Origin: a virus
Virus record (IMG/VR): IMGVR_UViG_3300047667_000496
Coordinates: 1 to 25,392 of that record
Length of the DNA: 25,392 bases
Reading direction: 5' to 3' (one strand)
Part shown: one piece after another, positions 17,778-25,123 of the stretch
How the letters are laid out: the number at the start of each line of letters is the position of its first letter
How positions within the stretch are numbered: position 1 is the first letter of the stretch
The notes under the pieces: model-generated
Database searches by the model: none
Told to the model about the DNA's origin: nothing
Seen by the model: the letters and a program-made list of their open reading frames with translations, nothing else
Made by a program: the position numbers and the translations under genes

Positions 17778-18049
17778 TACTCGCTCAACCCGTACTTCTC
17801 GCCAGCCTTGTCAACAGCCTTGGTCCGCATGGCATCAAAGTCCATGGGCGCGTCGTCAGCAGGCATGTCAGCAGGCATGTCATCCGGCATGTCATCCGGC
17901 ATGTCATCCAAGCCGGGGAGCTCGTCAGACTCGGCTGCAGGCGCACCTGTAGACTCAATCTTGAAGCCCATGGACTCAAGTTCCTTGACGGCTGCGGCAC
18001 CATCTGGGGCACCGAGTTCTTCGAGGGCTGCTGCAGGTGTCTTGGTCAA
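17777..18049 (-). CDS. small acidic protein with tetrapeptide repeats, 90 aa
   Basis: The start is TTG, backed by a GGAG six bases upstream. A region at about residues 45-70 is built from MPDD/MPAD tetrapeptides encoded by a 12-bp tandem repeat. The N-terminal half looks helical (LEELGAPDGAAAVKELESMGF). No family is recognised. The stop overlaps the scaffold start as TAATG, so the two are probably translated together. This and the acidic character suggest an accessory to scaffold or capsid assembly. That function is inference from position. Confidence 0.65.
   Translation of the reverse strand: MTKTPAAALEELGAPDGAAAVKELESMGFKIESTGAPAAESDELPGLDDMPDDMPDDMPADMPADDAPMDFDAMRTKAVDKAGEKYGLSE
17856..17911 (-). 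repeat. 12-bp tandem repeat inside coding sequence
   Basis: On the plus strand the units are GTCAGCAGGCAT twice, then GTCATCCGGCAT twice, then a partial GTCATCC. In the minus-strand gene each unit encodes MPAD or MPDD. Phase is kept, so copy-number change would alter protein length without frameshift. Confidence 0.9.
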
Positions 18050-18055
18050 GATGAA

Positions 18056-18059
18056 CTCC
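18056..18059 (-). promoter_or_regulatory. Shine-Dalgarno site for a TTG start
   Basis: GGAG lies six bases before the TTG at 18047-18049. No ATG or GTG is available upstream in this frame before the stop at 18095-18097, so this site decides the start. Confidence 0.55.
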
Positions 18060-18084
18060 GGGTACAGAGTTCGTACTATACGGA
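18057..18084 (-). promoter_or_regulatory. possible RNA hairpin masking the ribosome site of the next gene
   Basis: In the 56-bp gap the transcript can pair TCCG (18081-18084) with CGGA (18057-18060), and GTAC (18073-18076) with GTAC (18062-18065), separated by an asymmetric bulge. The 3' arm includes part of the GGAG ribosome-binding site at 18056-18059. This could tune translation of the downstream TTG-started gene. The stem is short, so the call is tentative. Confidence 0.25.
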
Positions 18085-18105
18085 TTTGTTCACGTCAAGA
18101 TTTGT

Positions 18106-18489
18106 CTACGCTTTAACCGTTTTCTTCATCGTCTTCTGGCGTGCACGGAAGTCGCTGTGTCCGGCCTTTCTGGCCTTAGCATCTGCTTTTTCATGCGCCA
18201 TGTCATGGTTGCGTGTAAAGGATGTGTCATTTGGTGCCACCAAACAATTTCCTGATGCCTTCTCGTAGGCGTCCACTTGCTTCTGCGAAGTGAATGTGCG
18301 GCCAATCTGCTCAACCACGAGAGGCTTGTCATCGCAGGGCCCTGGGGAGGCGATGGGGTAGAGCTTGCGCTTGGCCATGCCCGTGCAGGCTGAACATGGA
18401 ATGCCCTCTGGCTTCCAGTCAGCAAGACTTACGCAGACATCATCTTCTTCAAGCCCGCAGGCGGGGCAATGCACGTCGTACAGGGGCAT
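18106..18489 (-). CDS. FmdB-type zinc-ribbon protein, 127 aa
   Basis: The N-terminus, MPLYDVHCPACG, matches the start of the FmdB-like putative regulatory zinc-ribbon family. Four cysteines form two pairs: Cys8/Cys11 and Cys32/Cys35 (CPAC and CSAC). The ribbon ends by about residue 42. The rest is polar, with a Lys/Ala-rich helical C-terminus (KTMKKTVKA at the end) that may bind nucleic acid. Small FmdB-like proteins are frequent in phage structural clusters, with no settled function. It starts two bases after the preceding TAG. A 56-bp gap follows, the largest gap before the terminator. The family call is good; the role is unknown. Confidence 0.8.
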   Translation of the reverse strand: MPLYDVHCPACGLEEDDVCVSLADWKPEGIPCSACTGMAKRKLYPIASPGPCDDKPLVVEQIGRTFTSQKQVDAYEKASGNCLVAPNDTSFTRNHDMAHEKADAKARKAGHSDFRARQKTMKKTVKA

Positions 18490-18491
18490 CG

Positions 18492-19214
18492 CTATTCGCG
18501 CCGTGCGGCGCGGGCCCGTTCAATCTCTTCATCTCGTGCTGCGTCAACGGCTTCAAACCCAGCTGATGCTGCACGAGTGCCGAGGCCCGCGGGGGCCCCC
18601 TCGTGTCGGTAGGCATCCCTCCGTTGGGTGCCAGGCGACACCTTATCAGGGTGGATGAATGGTGTGTTGGGATGTGGCTTCTGCCCGGGGGGTGCCGGGT
18701 CCATCTCTGCTGTCAGCACCACATATGGGGTCTTGTCCTGCGGGCTGTAATCTGGGGCGGACCCAAAGTCAGGCTCAAGGCCATGCATCTCCCATGCGGT
18801 GTCTACTGCACGCTGGCGCTCATCCGTGTGGGTTTCATCCCCCTGGGCGTCCTCCATAGACCTGTCGCGCCGTGTTAGGTACTCCGAGGTGCCCACTCCG
18901 TTGTTCTGCCCTCTGAATAGGGCTTCTGCCCTGTTTTGCATCGGTTGGTCCACATCACTGTAGTCACCATTAAACCAGCGTTTCCGCCACTGTCCATTGT
19001 GGAAGTACAGCGGGGTGTCTTCAGACATTTGAAGGTCATCGCGCCCAAAAAGATTGCTGCGCGATGTTTTTGGTGTCCACGCGCGGGGCTCCTTCCCAGT
19101 ACGCACATCCACCAAGTCAGTGTCAAGGTCAGAGGGGTCAACCAGTGGCTTTGTGTCCGACAAGATGTTGTCTCGGTTCGCTGGGTTCCAAGGGGGTCTT
19201 CCGTTGCCTGGCAT
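18492..19214 (-). CDS. hypothetical protein, 240 aa
   Basis: I recognise no family. It starts nine bases after the portal stop, with AGGAG about seven bases upstream of ATG. The protein is polar, rich in Asp, Arg, Pro and Asn, with many short turns and little hydrophobic core. This suggests an extended or partly disordered protein. The C-terminus is an Ala/Arg/Glu-rich helix (EEIERARAARRE). There are no cysteines, membrane segments or catalytic motifs. Its place between portal and scaffold fits a minor head protein or an assembly protein. Confidence 0.7.
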   Translation of the reverse strand: MPGNGRPPWNPANRDNILSDTKPLVDPSDLDTDLVDVRTGKEPRAWTPKTSRSNLFGRDDLQMSEDTPLYFHNGQWRKRWFNGDYSDVDQPMQNRAEALFRGQNNGVGTSEYLTRRDRSMEDAQGDETHTDERQRAVDTAWEMHGLEPDFGSAPDYSPQDKTPYVVLTAEMDPAPPGQKPHPNTPFIHPDKVSPGTQRRDAYRHEGAPAGLGTRAASAGFEAVDAARDEEIERARAARRE

Positions 19215-19223
19215 GGTGTGCTC

Positions 19224-21047
19224 CTAGAGAGTATCGAAGGGGTCATCAGAGGGGAATGCAGACATACCACGGGCCACACCACCTGAACCGCCATTGCCCG
19301 GCCCACCGGCTTGGTCAAACGCGCCGTCAACAGGTGGGGGTTCTTCGAGCCCATCGGGCAGTCCGCCCGTGGCCATGGCCTCTTCATCCATCGGTGCCGG
19401 CATCGCTCCCATGTCGGGAGCACCCGGTGGCGCTTGTGCAGCTTGTGCTTCCGCCTTGGCTGCTGCCTCCTCTTCTTCGTCGAGGCGCAGGTCGGGCATA
19501 AGCATGAGCTCAAGGAGCTTGTCAGCCAGACGCCCATTGTCAATCATGCCCGCTGCTGCGAGCTCTTGGAGGACCGGCCAGTTCTCCTGCATCCGCTTCA
19601 GCTGGGAGACACGGTTGTTCTCCATGGCCGAATACGGGATGGCTTCGTAGTAGAACGCCTTGCCCGGTTCGGTGGAGCCCTTTGGCCTGAAGTCCAACAT
19701 CTCACGGTCAACGAGCTCGGTGCGACGGCCCGCGAGGCGCACGGGAAGTTCATCCCCATCCGCCAAGAACTGTTCGTACAGGCTGACGATGCTCTCTGCC
19801 ATCCACGCCATGATGTCGTAGATTTTGCGCTGGCGGCGCCCGAGTCGCGTGCGGCGGCTCGAGTCAGCCAAGGCCACTTCAGTCGCCACGTCGGCGCCGA
19901 GCTTGCCCCGGTCGAAGTCAGGGAGGCCCAGCGTGAAGGTGATGCTGCCTTCAATGGAAGCCCGGATGGCCGACCAGCTGTGCTCGAGTGAAGGGGTCGG
20001 CGTCGTGGCCATCAGGTCGGACAGCTTGTACTGACGACCCAATGAGACACCAATGAGGCCCCCGATGCTCGGTGTGCTGATTGCAGCTTCAAAGGCTGCG
20101 GGGTCATCCGAGGCAGACTTGTTGAAGATTGTCTGCGGGATGGAGGCCTGGACGTGCTGCAACTGCAGGCTGTCCAGTTCATTGAGCCGGTCATTCTGGG
20201 CTGCGATGAGGCTGACATCAGACATGCCACCACCATCTTCCAAGTTCTCATTGAACGTGAGCATGGAGTAGGGGTTGCGCAGGAACGTGTAAGGGCGAGA
20301 GCCCTTGTACAGTGGCTCGGGATTGGTGTCGGAGAAGTGGTAGAACTTCACATCCGGGTCTGTGAAGTCGTAAACCTCGTAGACGATGGCCCACTCGAAG
20401 ATGTCCAGCGCACTCTGGGACGCTTGCTTCGGTGGCTTCAACCAGCGGGGGTAGGCGCTGAACGCTGGGTTCTCTGCCGCCTTGCCCGTGTACTGTTTCT
20501 TCTCGACCCGGGCAGCGAACGCAGCCTTGTCAAGCACGACGACTTCAATGATGTACTTGATGTCATCCCATTCTGCTGTGGAACGGTCGAACCACACATT
20601 CCGCGGGTCCAGCACCCGGAAGATGGGGCGATTCGTGCGGGCGTTCCACAAGGCCTTCAGGAATGACCGTGGGTAGACCGATGACTTGGTGGCCAGGCTC
20701 CACAGCTTCTCGTGGGTCTTGCCACGGAAGAAGGTCTCATTGACCAGGGCCTCACGGTACCGCGCAGCTTCCTTGGATTCCTTGTGAGGAGATGTCGTGG
20801 AGATGCGTGGGTTGGTCGGGCAGACATTGGCGACCATGGAGTCCACGAAGGCGAAGCTGTAGTTCGTCTCCGTCAGCAACTCTTCTTCGGTCTCACCCTC
20901 GTCCACTACGACATTCTGGTCCTGCATGTCGTCTTGCCAGCGTCCTTGGTAGAAGCGCCGGTTGCGGTCAAGTTCCTTCTGCTCATGTTGCCCACGGGTC
21001 TTGTGGGTTTTGATGAGGTTGTTGAGTTGGTTGAAGTCCATGGCCAT
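19224..21047 (-). CDS. portal protein, 607 aa
   Basis: The portal is the dodecameric ring at one capsid vertex through which DNA enters and leaves. The call is based on length, position after terminase, and the sequence style of podovirus portals. An N-terminal region carries many aromatic and charged residues. A central segment near residues 270-350 (..NDRLNELDSLQLQHVQAS..) precedes a loop region, and a helix-rich stem/wing follows with DFDRGKLGADVATEVALAD at about 360-385. The last ~85 residues (from about 523) form a Glu/Ala/Pro/Gly/Met-rich low-complexity tail that is probably disordered. The start is the first ATG of ATGGCCATG, overlapping the preceding stop as TGATG; the second ATG would remove only two residues. 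The stop is TAG. Confidence 0.88.
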   Translation of the reverse strand: MAMDFNQLNNLIKTHKTRGQHEQKELDRNRRFYQGRWQDDMQDQNVVVDEGETEEELLTETNYSFAFVDSMVANVCPTNPRISTTSPHKESKEAARYREALVNETFFRGKTHEKLWSLATKSSVYPRSFLKALWNARTNRPIFRVLDPRNVWFDRSTAEWDDIKYIIEVVVLDKAAFAARVEKKQYTGKAAENPAFSAYPRWLKPPKQASQSALDIFEWAIVYEVYDFTDPDVKFYHFSDTNPEPLYKGSRPYTFLRNPYSMLTFNENLEDGGGMSDVSLIAAQNDRLNELDSLQLQHVQASIPQTIFNKSASDDPAAFEAAISTPSIGGLIGVSLGRQYKLSDLMATTPTPSLEHSWSAIRASIEGSITFTLGLPDFDRGKLGADVATEVALADSSRRTRLGRRQRKIYDIMAWMAESIVSLYEQFLADGDELPVRLAGRRTELVDREMLDFRPKGSTEPGKAFYYEAIPYSAMENNRVSQLKRMQENWPVLQELAAAGMIDNGRLADKLLELMLMPDLRLDEEEEAAAKAEAQAAQAPPGAPDMGAMPAPMDEEAMATGGLPDGLEEPPPVDGAFDQAGGPGNGGSGGVARGMSAFPSDDPFDTL

Positions 21048-21289
21048 CAGATGCCTCCGTTCTCACGCCGACGCCTATCCGCTTCGATGGCCCGCTGGTG
21101 TTCACTGTCACGAGATGCCGCGCTTTCAGCCGCCTTGATTTCCGCGTTGACCTCTGCTCTCTCCTTCGCATCCATCTCGTAGGACACGGAACGCACTGGC
21201 ACTTTGTCCGAGAGCAATCCCTGGGCGGCCTTCTTGCGGGCCTCATGGGTCTGGGCCGATGCTGCTGGCTTCTTCATGCGCTCGGGCAT
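21047..21289 (-). CDS. small hypothetical protein, 80 aa
   Basis: This is a highly charged, probably all-helical small protein directly before the portal gene. It has a run of Lys/Ala at residues 5-22 and a Glu/Arg/Ala-rich C-terminal helix ending RRRRENGG. The pattern would suit a coiled coil. TGATG overlaps at both ends link it to the 68-aa gene and to the portal. I do not recognise a family. Placement suggests a protein made in step with portal, for example a portal-assembly factor, but this is inference. Confidence 0.65.
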   Translation of the reverse strand: MPERMKKPAASAQTHEARKKAAQGLLSDKVPVRSVSYEMDAKERAEVNAEIKAAESAASRDSEHQRAIEADRRRRENGGI

Positions 21290-21495
21290 CAGAGCTCCAA
21301 GTCGGTGTCGAGGTCATCCATGGAAGACGCACCAGCCATCAACTCCATGGACGCCATGGGCTGCATGGCACTCAAGGGCTCCGGGCCCCCTGGGCCTTCC
21401 TTCTTCGCCGCGAGGATTGAACCTGCGTCGGACAAGGCCTTTTCAGCCGCAGCGTTGTACGCTTCGAGCTTCGCCTTGTGGGTGTCCATCTTCAT
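21289..21495 (-). CDS. small hypothetical protein, 68 aa
   Basis: A short gene sits between large terminase and portal. The start overlaps the terminase stop as ATGA and its own stop overlaps the next gene as TGATG, so translation is probably coupled. The N-terminal half is predicted helical and Ala/Lys-rich; the C-terminal half is Met/Ala-rich and ends acidic (DDLDTDLEL). There is no signal peptide, membrane helix or known motif. The tight coupling on both sides argues that it is a real gene. A small head-assembly or portal-associated protein is a guess from position only. Confidence 0.65.
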   Translation of the reverse strand: MKMDTHKAKLEAYNAAAEKALSDAGSILAAKKEGPGGPEPLSAMQPMASMELMAGASSMDDLDTDLEL

Positions 21496-23246
21496 TTACG
21501 CCTCCGGTATTTTGTCTTCTTGAGCTTCGGTCGTCCAGCCTTACCCTTCTTTGCCTGCCTTGACTTCACCTCGAAGGCTCTCACCTTATCCCAGGTCATG
21601 TCTTGGTACATGACAACATTCTCGGAGGCCTTCGGGATGGCCCCCGGCTTGACGCGCTGTGGCAGCGTCCTGGCCACGGCCACAGCCATGAGCATCGCCG
21701 ACACTTTGTCCCAGTGATGTCGGTCACGACGGCGGCGTCCGGTGCCACCACCACGGAGGATTTCAGTGTTCACCCCGTCTTCAGTTCGCTTGTCATGGCG
21801 GTACGACAAGAATTGGTTGACCAAGTCCTCGTCGTAGATGGTGAGCTCATCCATCAGTGCGTCAACAAGATGTGTCGTCATTTTGTCAAGGCTCTGGGCC
21901 GATGTCCAGATGCCCGGTGAACCCATCTTCTCGTAGAAGATGTTGGTGTAGCCCGCGGTCTCGAGTGCCACGAGGGTACCCGCACCAACGCCGTTCCGCT
22001 CCACTCCAATCGCGGCGTTGTTGTACCGCTTGCCCGCTGCCATCAGCTTCTTCGGGAACTCCACGGGGTCTGTGACACCCGCGTAGGTCGCCACCTGTGT
22101 CCACTCACCATCCCAGAGCTCGAGCACTTGGAAGGAAGCATGGTCGCGTGCGCCAAAGCCCGCGGGGTCGGCACCGATGGCGTAGATAGCACCTTCGCGC
22201 GGCTCCTTGTACTCCTTGTACACATCGTACTGGGCCCACGGGATGAGGATGCTGTCAATGTGACGCTGCAGGGAAGCCCGGGGGATGACGCCCGACGAGG
22301 CACCGACCCAGCAGGAGATGTCATCCTTCGGGTAGAAGACATCGAAGAGGTCGGGGTTCCGGCGAATCTCCCGGTCCTCGTCCATTGCCGAGCGGCGGAA
22401 GGCGATGTTCTCGAGCTTCATGCCCTTGGGGCCGAACTTCTCCATCAGCTTCTCTTCAACAGAGTCTAGCCGGTCTCCCTTGTTCCACTTCCGTCGATTG
22501 AGAATCGTGTCCCAGTAGGGGAAGAAGGCATAGACGTAGCGTCCGCCCTTCTTCGCGTCATCGACCATCCCCTTCCAGAAGTCCGTGCCAGCCATGCCAG
22601 CCAGGGTCGGAGTACACTCGAAGATGGCCCGTGAGTTGTTCCGGTTGGTCATGGCAGGCCGGAGCATCGACCACTGTTCTTCGGTGTTGTCGCACAGGCC
22701 GACTTCGGACCAGTGCAGGAACGCGGGGCTTGCACCGACACCAACAGCGTTGGTCTCGAGGGATGCTGTACGCATCTTCCCACCGAGCCGGGCATTCGGG
22801 TCGAAGGTCAGCTGGCGTGTTTCCTTCCGGTTGGTGGTCGGGCTACGCACAGCCTTGGGCCAGTGCTCGTGCGTGAACACCACGCGACCGTGGAGGTAGT
22901 TGGCCCGGTCCTTGGTATCAGCCAAGCAGAGGTGGTCAGCACCCGGTGTGTAGCCGCACAGCGCGTAGCTGGCCATTGCAGTGGCCGTGGACTTGCCCGC
23001 CTGTCGTGAGGTCAGCAGGACCAGCCAGCGGTACTGCCCGTGGTCATTCTCCGGGGGTGCCCCTGCGTAGGACAGGATGGTGCGCTGAATCTTCTTGGCT
23101 ATGCGGTCAGGGTCGTACTGGACCGCGGTGTCCGTCGCCATGTCCAGCACCTTGCCATAGGTTGGCAGGGAGAATCTGGGGTCGGCGAGACGTTCACGGG
23201 CTTCTTTCAGCTGCTCTGGTGGCAGGTTGGCAAAGTCGAAGCTCAC
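21492..23246 (-). CDS. terL: terminase large subunit (ATPase and nuclease), 584 aa
   Basis: This is the motor that pumps DNA into the procapsid and cuts the concatemer. An N-terminal ATPase has a Walker A motif at residues 79-87 (TSRQAGKST). A hydrophobic Walker B-like strand at 175-181 ends in Glu181, the likely catalytic residue. A coupling-type motif (ECTPT) is at 210-214. The C-terminal RNase H-like nuclease shows the expected acidic triad: Asp360 (IGADPAGFG), Glu416 (GVERNG) and Asp513 (HHWDKVSA). The length of 584 residues fits the family. The C-terminus is strongly basic (final ~25 residues rich in Lys and Arg), as expected for DNA contact. The start is GTG at 23244-23246, overlapping the upstream TGA. 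The stop overlaps the next ATG as ATGA. Confidence 0.96.
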   Translation of the reverse strand: MSFDFANLPPEQLKEARERLADPRFSLPTYGKVLDMATDTAVQYDPDRIAKKIQRTILSYAGAPPENDHGQYRWLVLLTSRQAGKSTATAMASYALCGYTPGADHLCLADTKDRANYLHGRVVFTHEHWPKAVRSPTTNRKETRQLTFDPNARLGGKMRTASLETNAVGVGASPAFLHWSEVGLCDNTEEQWSMLRPAMTNRNNSRAIFECTPTLAGMAGTDFWKGMVDDAKKGGRYVYAFFPYWDTILNRRKWNKGDRLDSVEEKLMEKFGPKGMKLENIAFRRSAMDEDREIRRNPDLFDVFYPKDDISCWVGASSGVIPRASLQRHIDSILIPWAQYDVYKEYKEPREGAIYAIGADPAGFGARDHASFQVLELWDGEWTQVATYAGVTDPVEFPKKLMAAGKRYNNAAIGVERNGVGAGTLVALETAGYTNIFYEKMGSPGIWTSAQSLDKMTTHLVDALMDELTIYDEDLVNQFLSYRHDKRTEDGVNTEILRGGGTGRRRRDRHHWDKVSAMLMAVAVARTLPQRVKPGAIPKASENVVMYQDMTWDKVRAFEVKSRQAKKGKAGRPKLKKTKYRRRK

Positions 23247-23710
23247 CCAACATCCTCCACAGCCACGTCGATGACTTCAGTGGGCTTGAACTCTTCTGGC
23301 CCGTCTGTGTAGTAGGCCTCAATCTGACGCGCTGGGCCCTTGGAGGCGAACAGCGCAACGACGATGCCCTCTCCACCCTGCTGGGTCAGTTGGTCCTGGC
23401 GATGCTTGGATGCCATCGTGGCGTAGGACATCTTCAAGCCCTCGTAGGCAGAGCGTGCAATGTCCGGTGGCAGCTTGCCCCGCAGGACCTCACGCGCAAT
23501 CTTCTGCCCTGCAGCACCCAGTTCTTCCAGGGTGTGCAGCGGATGCTTGAGGATGGCAGCGTTCGCCTCCCGGTCAGCTTCGGAGACAACAAGGTTGTAC
23601 TCCATGAAGGATGAACCCTTCATGGCAGAGGCGTTTGGCCCCTTGTCCTTCTTGGTCTTCTTCTTGCTCACATGCTCTTGGGTCTCATCGTCTTCGGCAG
23701 TCCTAGCCAT
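23243..23710 (-). CDS. putative terminase small subunit, 155 aa
   Basis: Small terminase subunits bind the phage packaging site and load the large subunit on DNA. The call rests on position directly before the large terminase, with a 4-base GTGA overlap, and on a typical small size. The N-terminus is highly charged with a Lys-rich patch at about residues 16-23 (KKKTKKDK). The middle (about residues 45-105) looks helical and could hold the DNA-binding and oligomerisation core. The C-terminal ~45 residues are acidic. I could not identify a definite helix-turn-helix. The start is supported by a GGAGG seven bases upstream. TerS proteins diverge quickly, so lack of an obvious motif is not evidence against the call; another small packaging-associated protein remains possible. 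Confidence 0.6.
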   Translation of the reverse strand: MARTAEDDETQEHVSKKKTKKDKGPNASAMKGSSFMEYNLVVSEADREANAAILKHPLHTLEELGAAGQKIAREVLRGKLPPDIARSAYEGLKMSYATMASKHRQDQLTQQGGEGIVVALFASKGPARQIEAYYTDGPEEFKPTEVIDVAVEDVG

Positions 23711-24414
23711 CGGTCATCCTCCGAGGGTACAATGATAGCCTGCTTCTTGGTCTGGGGGCGAGGACGGCGGCGCTGCTTGAGCTCGTTCCGCTCAAACATA
23801 TGCCACAGGTCCGAGCACTTCCACCCGTTCAACCCCGTGATTTTCCATGGGTTCAGGATGGCCTTCTCCCACCGGATGAGGTTGACCCCGGCGAACTCCT
23901 CCTTCAGCGTCGGAATGTTCTCCATGTCAATGTTGAACCACCAGATGCACAAGCCCAGGTTCTCTGACTCGATGAGGGCGATGGACTCGAGCACAGGCCA
24001 GGCCGGTCCCAACCACGCATCAATCCAGCCCTTCTCGATGCCCATGGCCATGCAGACGATGCCCGGGATGGTCTCGCACATAGCACGCCAGGTGCAACTC
24101 ATGTTGGCCACGGCCCATGGGGCGGGCCAGCCGCGGGTCGCTGCAGGCGCCAGGTCCCACCCGGGGGGTGGATGCAGGTAGGTTGGTCCCATGACCCACT
24201 CGGAGCACATGCCGAAGTAGGAACCGAGGTCCCACGACTCACGCAAGGCCCGGAGTTGTGTCGCCGGGTGCTGGCCTTCCGAGATGGGGATGTGGATGGG
24301 CATGGGAGACACAGACCGCACGAGTTGAATCAGTGGGTGTTCCCATGTGAACCAAGACATTGCCCCATCGTACAACTGCTTGCTGGGATGCACGTCGGCC
24401 AAGAAGTCGTTCAT
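23668..24414 (-). CDS. tryptophan-rich hypothetical protein, 248 aa
   Basis: No family is recognised. I counted 18 Trp in 248 residues (about 7%), spread over the whole length and including a WW pair near residue 157. Most proteins have about 1%. The C-terminal ~45 residues are basic (RRRPRP, then KK), followed by a short tail. There is no signal peptide and no clear transmembrane helix. The ATG overlaps the upstream stop as ATGA. The 3' end overlaps the putative small terminase gene by 43 bases in another frame. The position directly before terminase is often used for a packaging accessory or HNH nuclease, but no HNH motif is visible. A structured, aromatic-rich DNA- or sugar-binding protein is conceivable; I leave it as unknown. 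Confidence 0.7.
   Translation of the reverse strand: MNDFLADVHPSKQLYDGAMSWFTWEHPLIQLVRSVSPMPIHIPISEGQHPATQLRALRESWDLGSYFGMCSEWVMGPTYLHPPPGWDLAPAATRGWPAPWAVANMSCTWRAMCETIPGIVCMAMGIEKGWIDAWLGPAWPVLESIALIESENLGLCIWWFNIDMENIPTLKEEFAGVNLIRWEKAILNPWKITGLNGWKCSDLWHMFERNELKQRRRPRPQTKKQAIIVPSEDDRWLGLPKTMRPKSM
23718..23722 (-). promoter_or_regulatory. Shine-Dalgarno site of putative terS
   Basis: GGAGG lies seven bases upstream of the ATG at 23708-23710. This strong site supports a start inside the preceding gene, with the 43-base overlap, rather than the internal Met codon at residue 30. Confidence 0.6.
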
Positions 24415-24725
24415 GGCGCGTCTTCAATTTGTGCTAGGTCCCAATAAACGGTGTAGCCAAAGTATAGACCGAAGAAGGCAATACAGAAGTCCTGCCTGAC
24501 TGCGCGCTCATGTACTTTTGGGGCCTTAGTGAGCAAGTCCATATGACATGCGGGCCAGGGGCGTAAGGGCAGGTCTGTGTCCCAGCCCAAACCGATGCGG
24601 TAGATAGCAGCACTGACAAAAAGCTGTTCAGGGGGAGGCTTTAGGCCCCCGTCGCACTGGAGAATAACCCCTTTGCCCCTGATGATGCGGATGTATAAGC
24701 GGGTGCCGAATGATGGAAGTTGCAT
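24411..24725 (-). CDS. hypothetical protein, 104 aa
   Basis: This is a small protein of unknown function. The frame extends upstream to an ATG at 24827, but that start would overlap the preceding gene by about 100 bases. The ATG at 24723-24725 forms a TGATG overlap with the preceding stop, so it is preferred. The Shine-Dalgarno sequence is weak, consistent with re-initiation after the upstream gene. A hydrophobic aromatic stretch near the C-terminus (CIAFFGLYFGYTVYW) could be a membrane segment or a buried strand-helix unit. It is followed by only a short acidic tail. The gene looks a little more AT-rich than its neighbours. It ends in an ATGA overlap with the next gene. Confidence 0.6.
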   Translation of the reverse strand: MQLPSFGTRLYIRIIRGKGVILQCDGGLKPPPEQLFVSAAIYRIGLGWDTDLPLRPWPACHMDLLTKAPKVHERAVRQDFCIAFFGLYFGYTVYWDLAQIEDAP

Positions 24726-25123
24726 CACTCTGTACCCACGATGTGCCACATGAGAGCCGCAAGACGAGCGACTTCTTCTGGGGTGCAATTCATGCCAGTT
24801 TGAATCTTGGCAAAGAGCCCTTCCCACTCACCCATCACATCCTCCCAGCCGGGGCTGTCGATGATGGCCCATGCGGCGTGCATTCTGCCGGTGGGGTCGG
24901 TGAGGTCTAGGCGGCAGGACAGAAGCTCTTGATTTCCCCAGTCGCACAGGTAACAGGTCCGGTCTTCAAACTTGGGAGCTGTCCACACGTTTTCGCGCAC
25001 TACGCTCCGCGCCTTTTTCGAGTTTCCGTGTCCTTGCGGGTTTGTCCACACCCCTTCGGAGGTTGGCGCTACAGGACTCCCTCGACGAATCCCGACACCG
25101 GGGGGCGCTTGGTTATTTGCCAT
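24725..25123 (-). CDS. hypothetical protein, 132 aa
   Basis: I do not recognise this protein. I chose the ATG at 25121-25123 because it overlaps the upstream stop as TGATG; a GTG one codon earlier (25124-25126) is also possible. The first ~45 residues are Gly/Pro/Ser-rich and probably disordered. A cysteine pair (CYLC) and a third Cys 11 residues further on could bind metal, but a fourth ligand is not obvious. The C-terminal half is Trp-rich and looks helical (..GWEDVMGEWEGLF..). It ends in a TGATG overlap with the next gene. Its place just upstream of terminase suggests a packaging or late-regulation gene, but nothing in the sequence proves this. Confidence 0.65.
   Translation of the reverse strand: MANNQAPPGVGIRRGSPVAPTSEGVWTNPQGHGNSKKARSVVRENVWTAPKFEDRTCYLCDWGNQELLSCRLDLTDPTGRMHAAWAIIDSPGWEDVMGEWEGLFAKIQTGMNCTPEEVARLAALMWHIVGTE

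Noticed and set aside
17071-17952. Plus-strand Ser/Ala-rich open frame of 293 codons
   Set aside because: Antisense to scaffold and the acidic protein; its Ser/Ala and repeat content mirrors the opposite strand.
18075-18098. Sigma70-like promoter with TTGACG and TATAGT on the minus strand
   Set aside because: The hexamers are only 12 bases apart instead of about 17, so I do not call a promoter.
24411-24827. Longer version of the 104-aa gene starting at 24827
   Set aside because: It would overlap the preceding gene by about 100 bases; the TGATG start at 24725 fits the coupling pattern of the operon.
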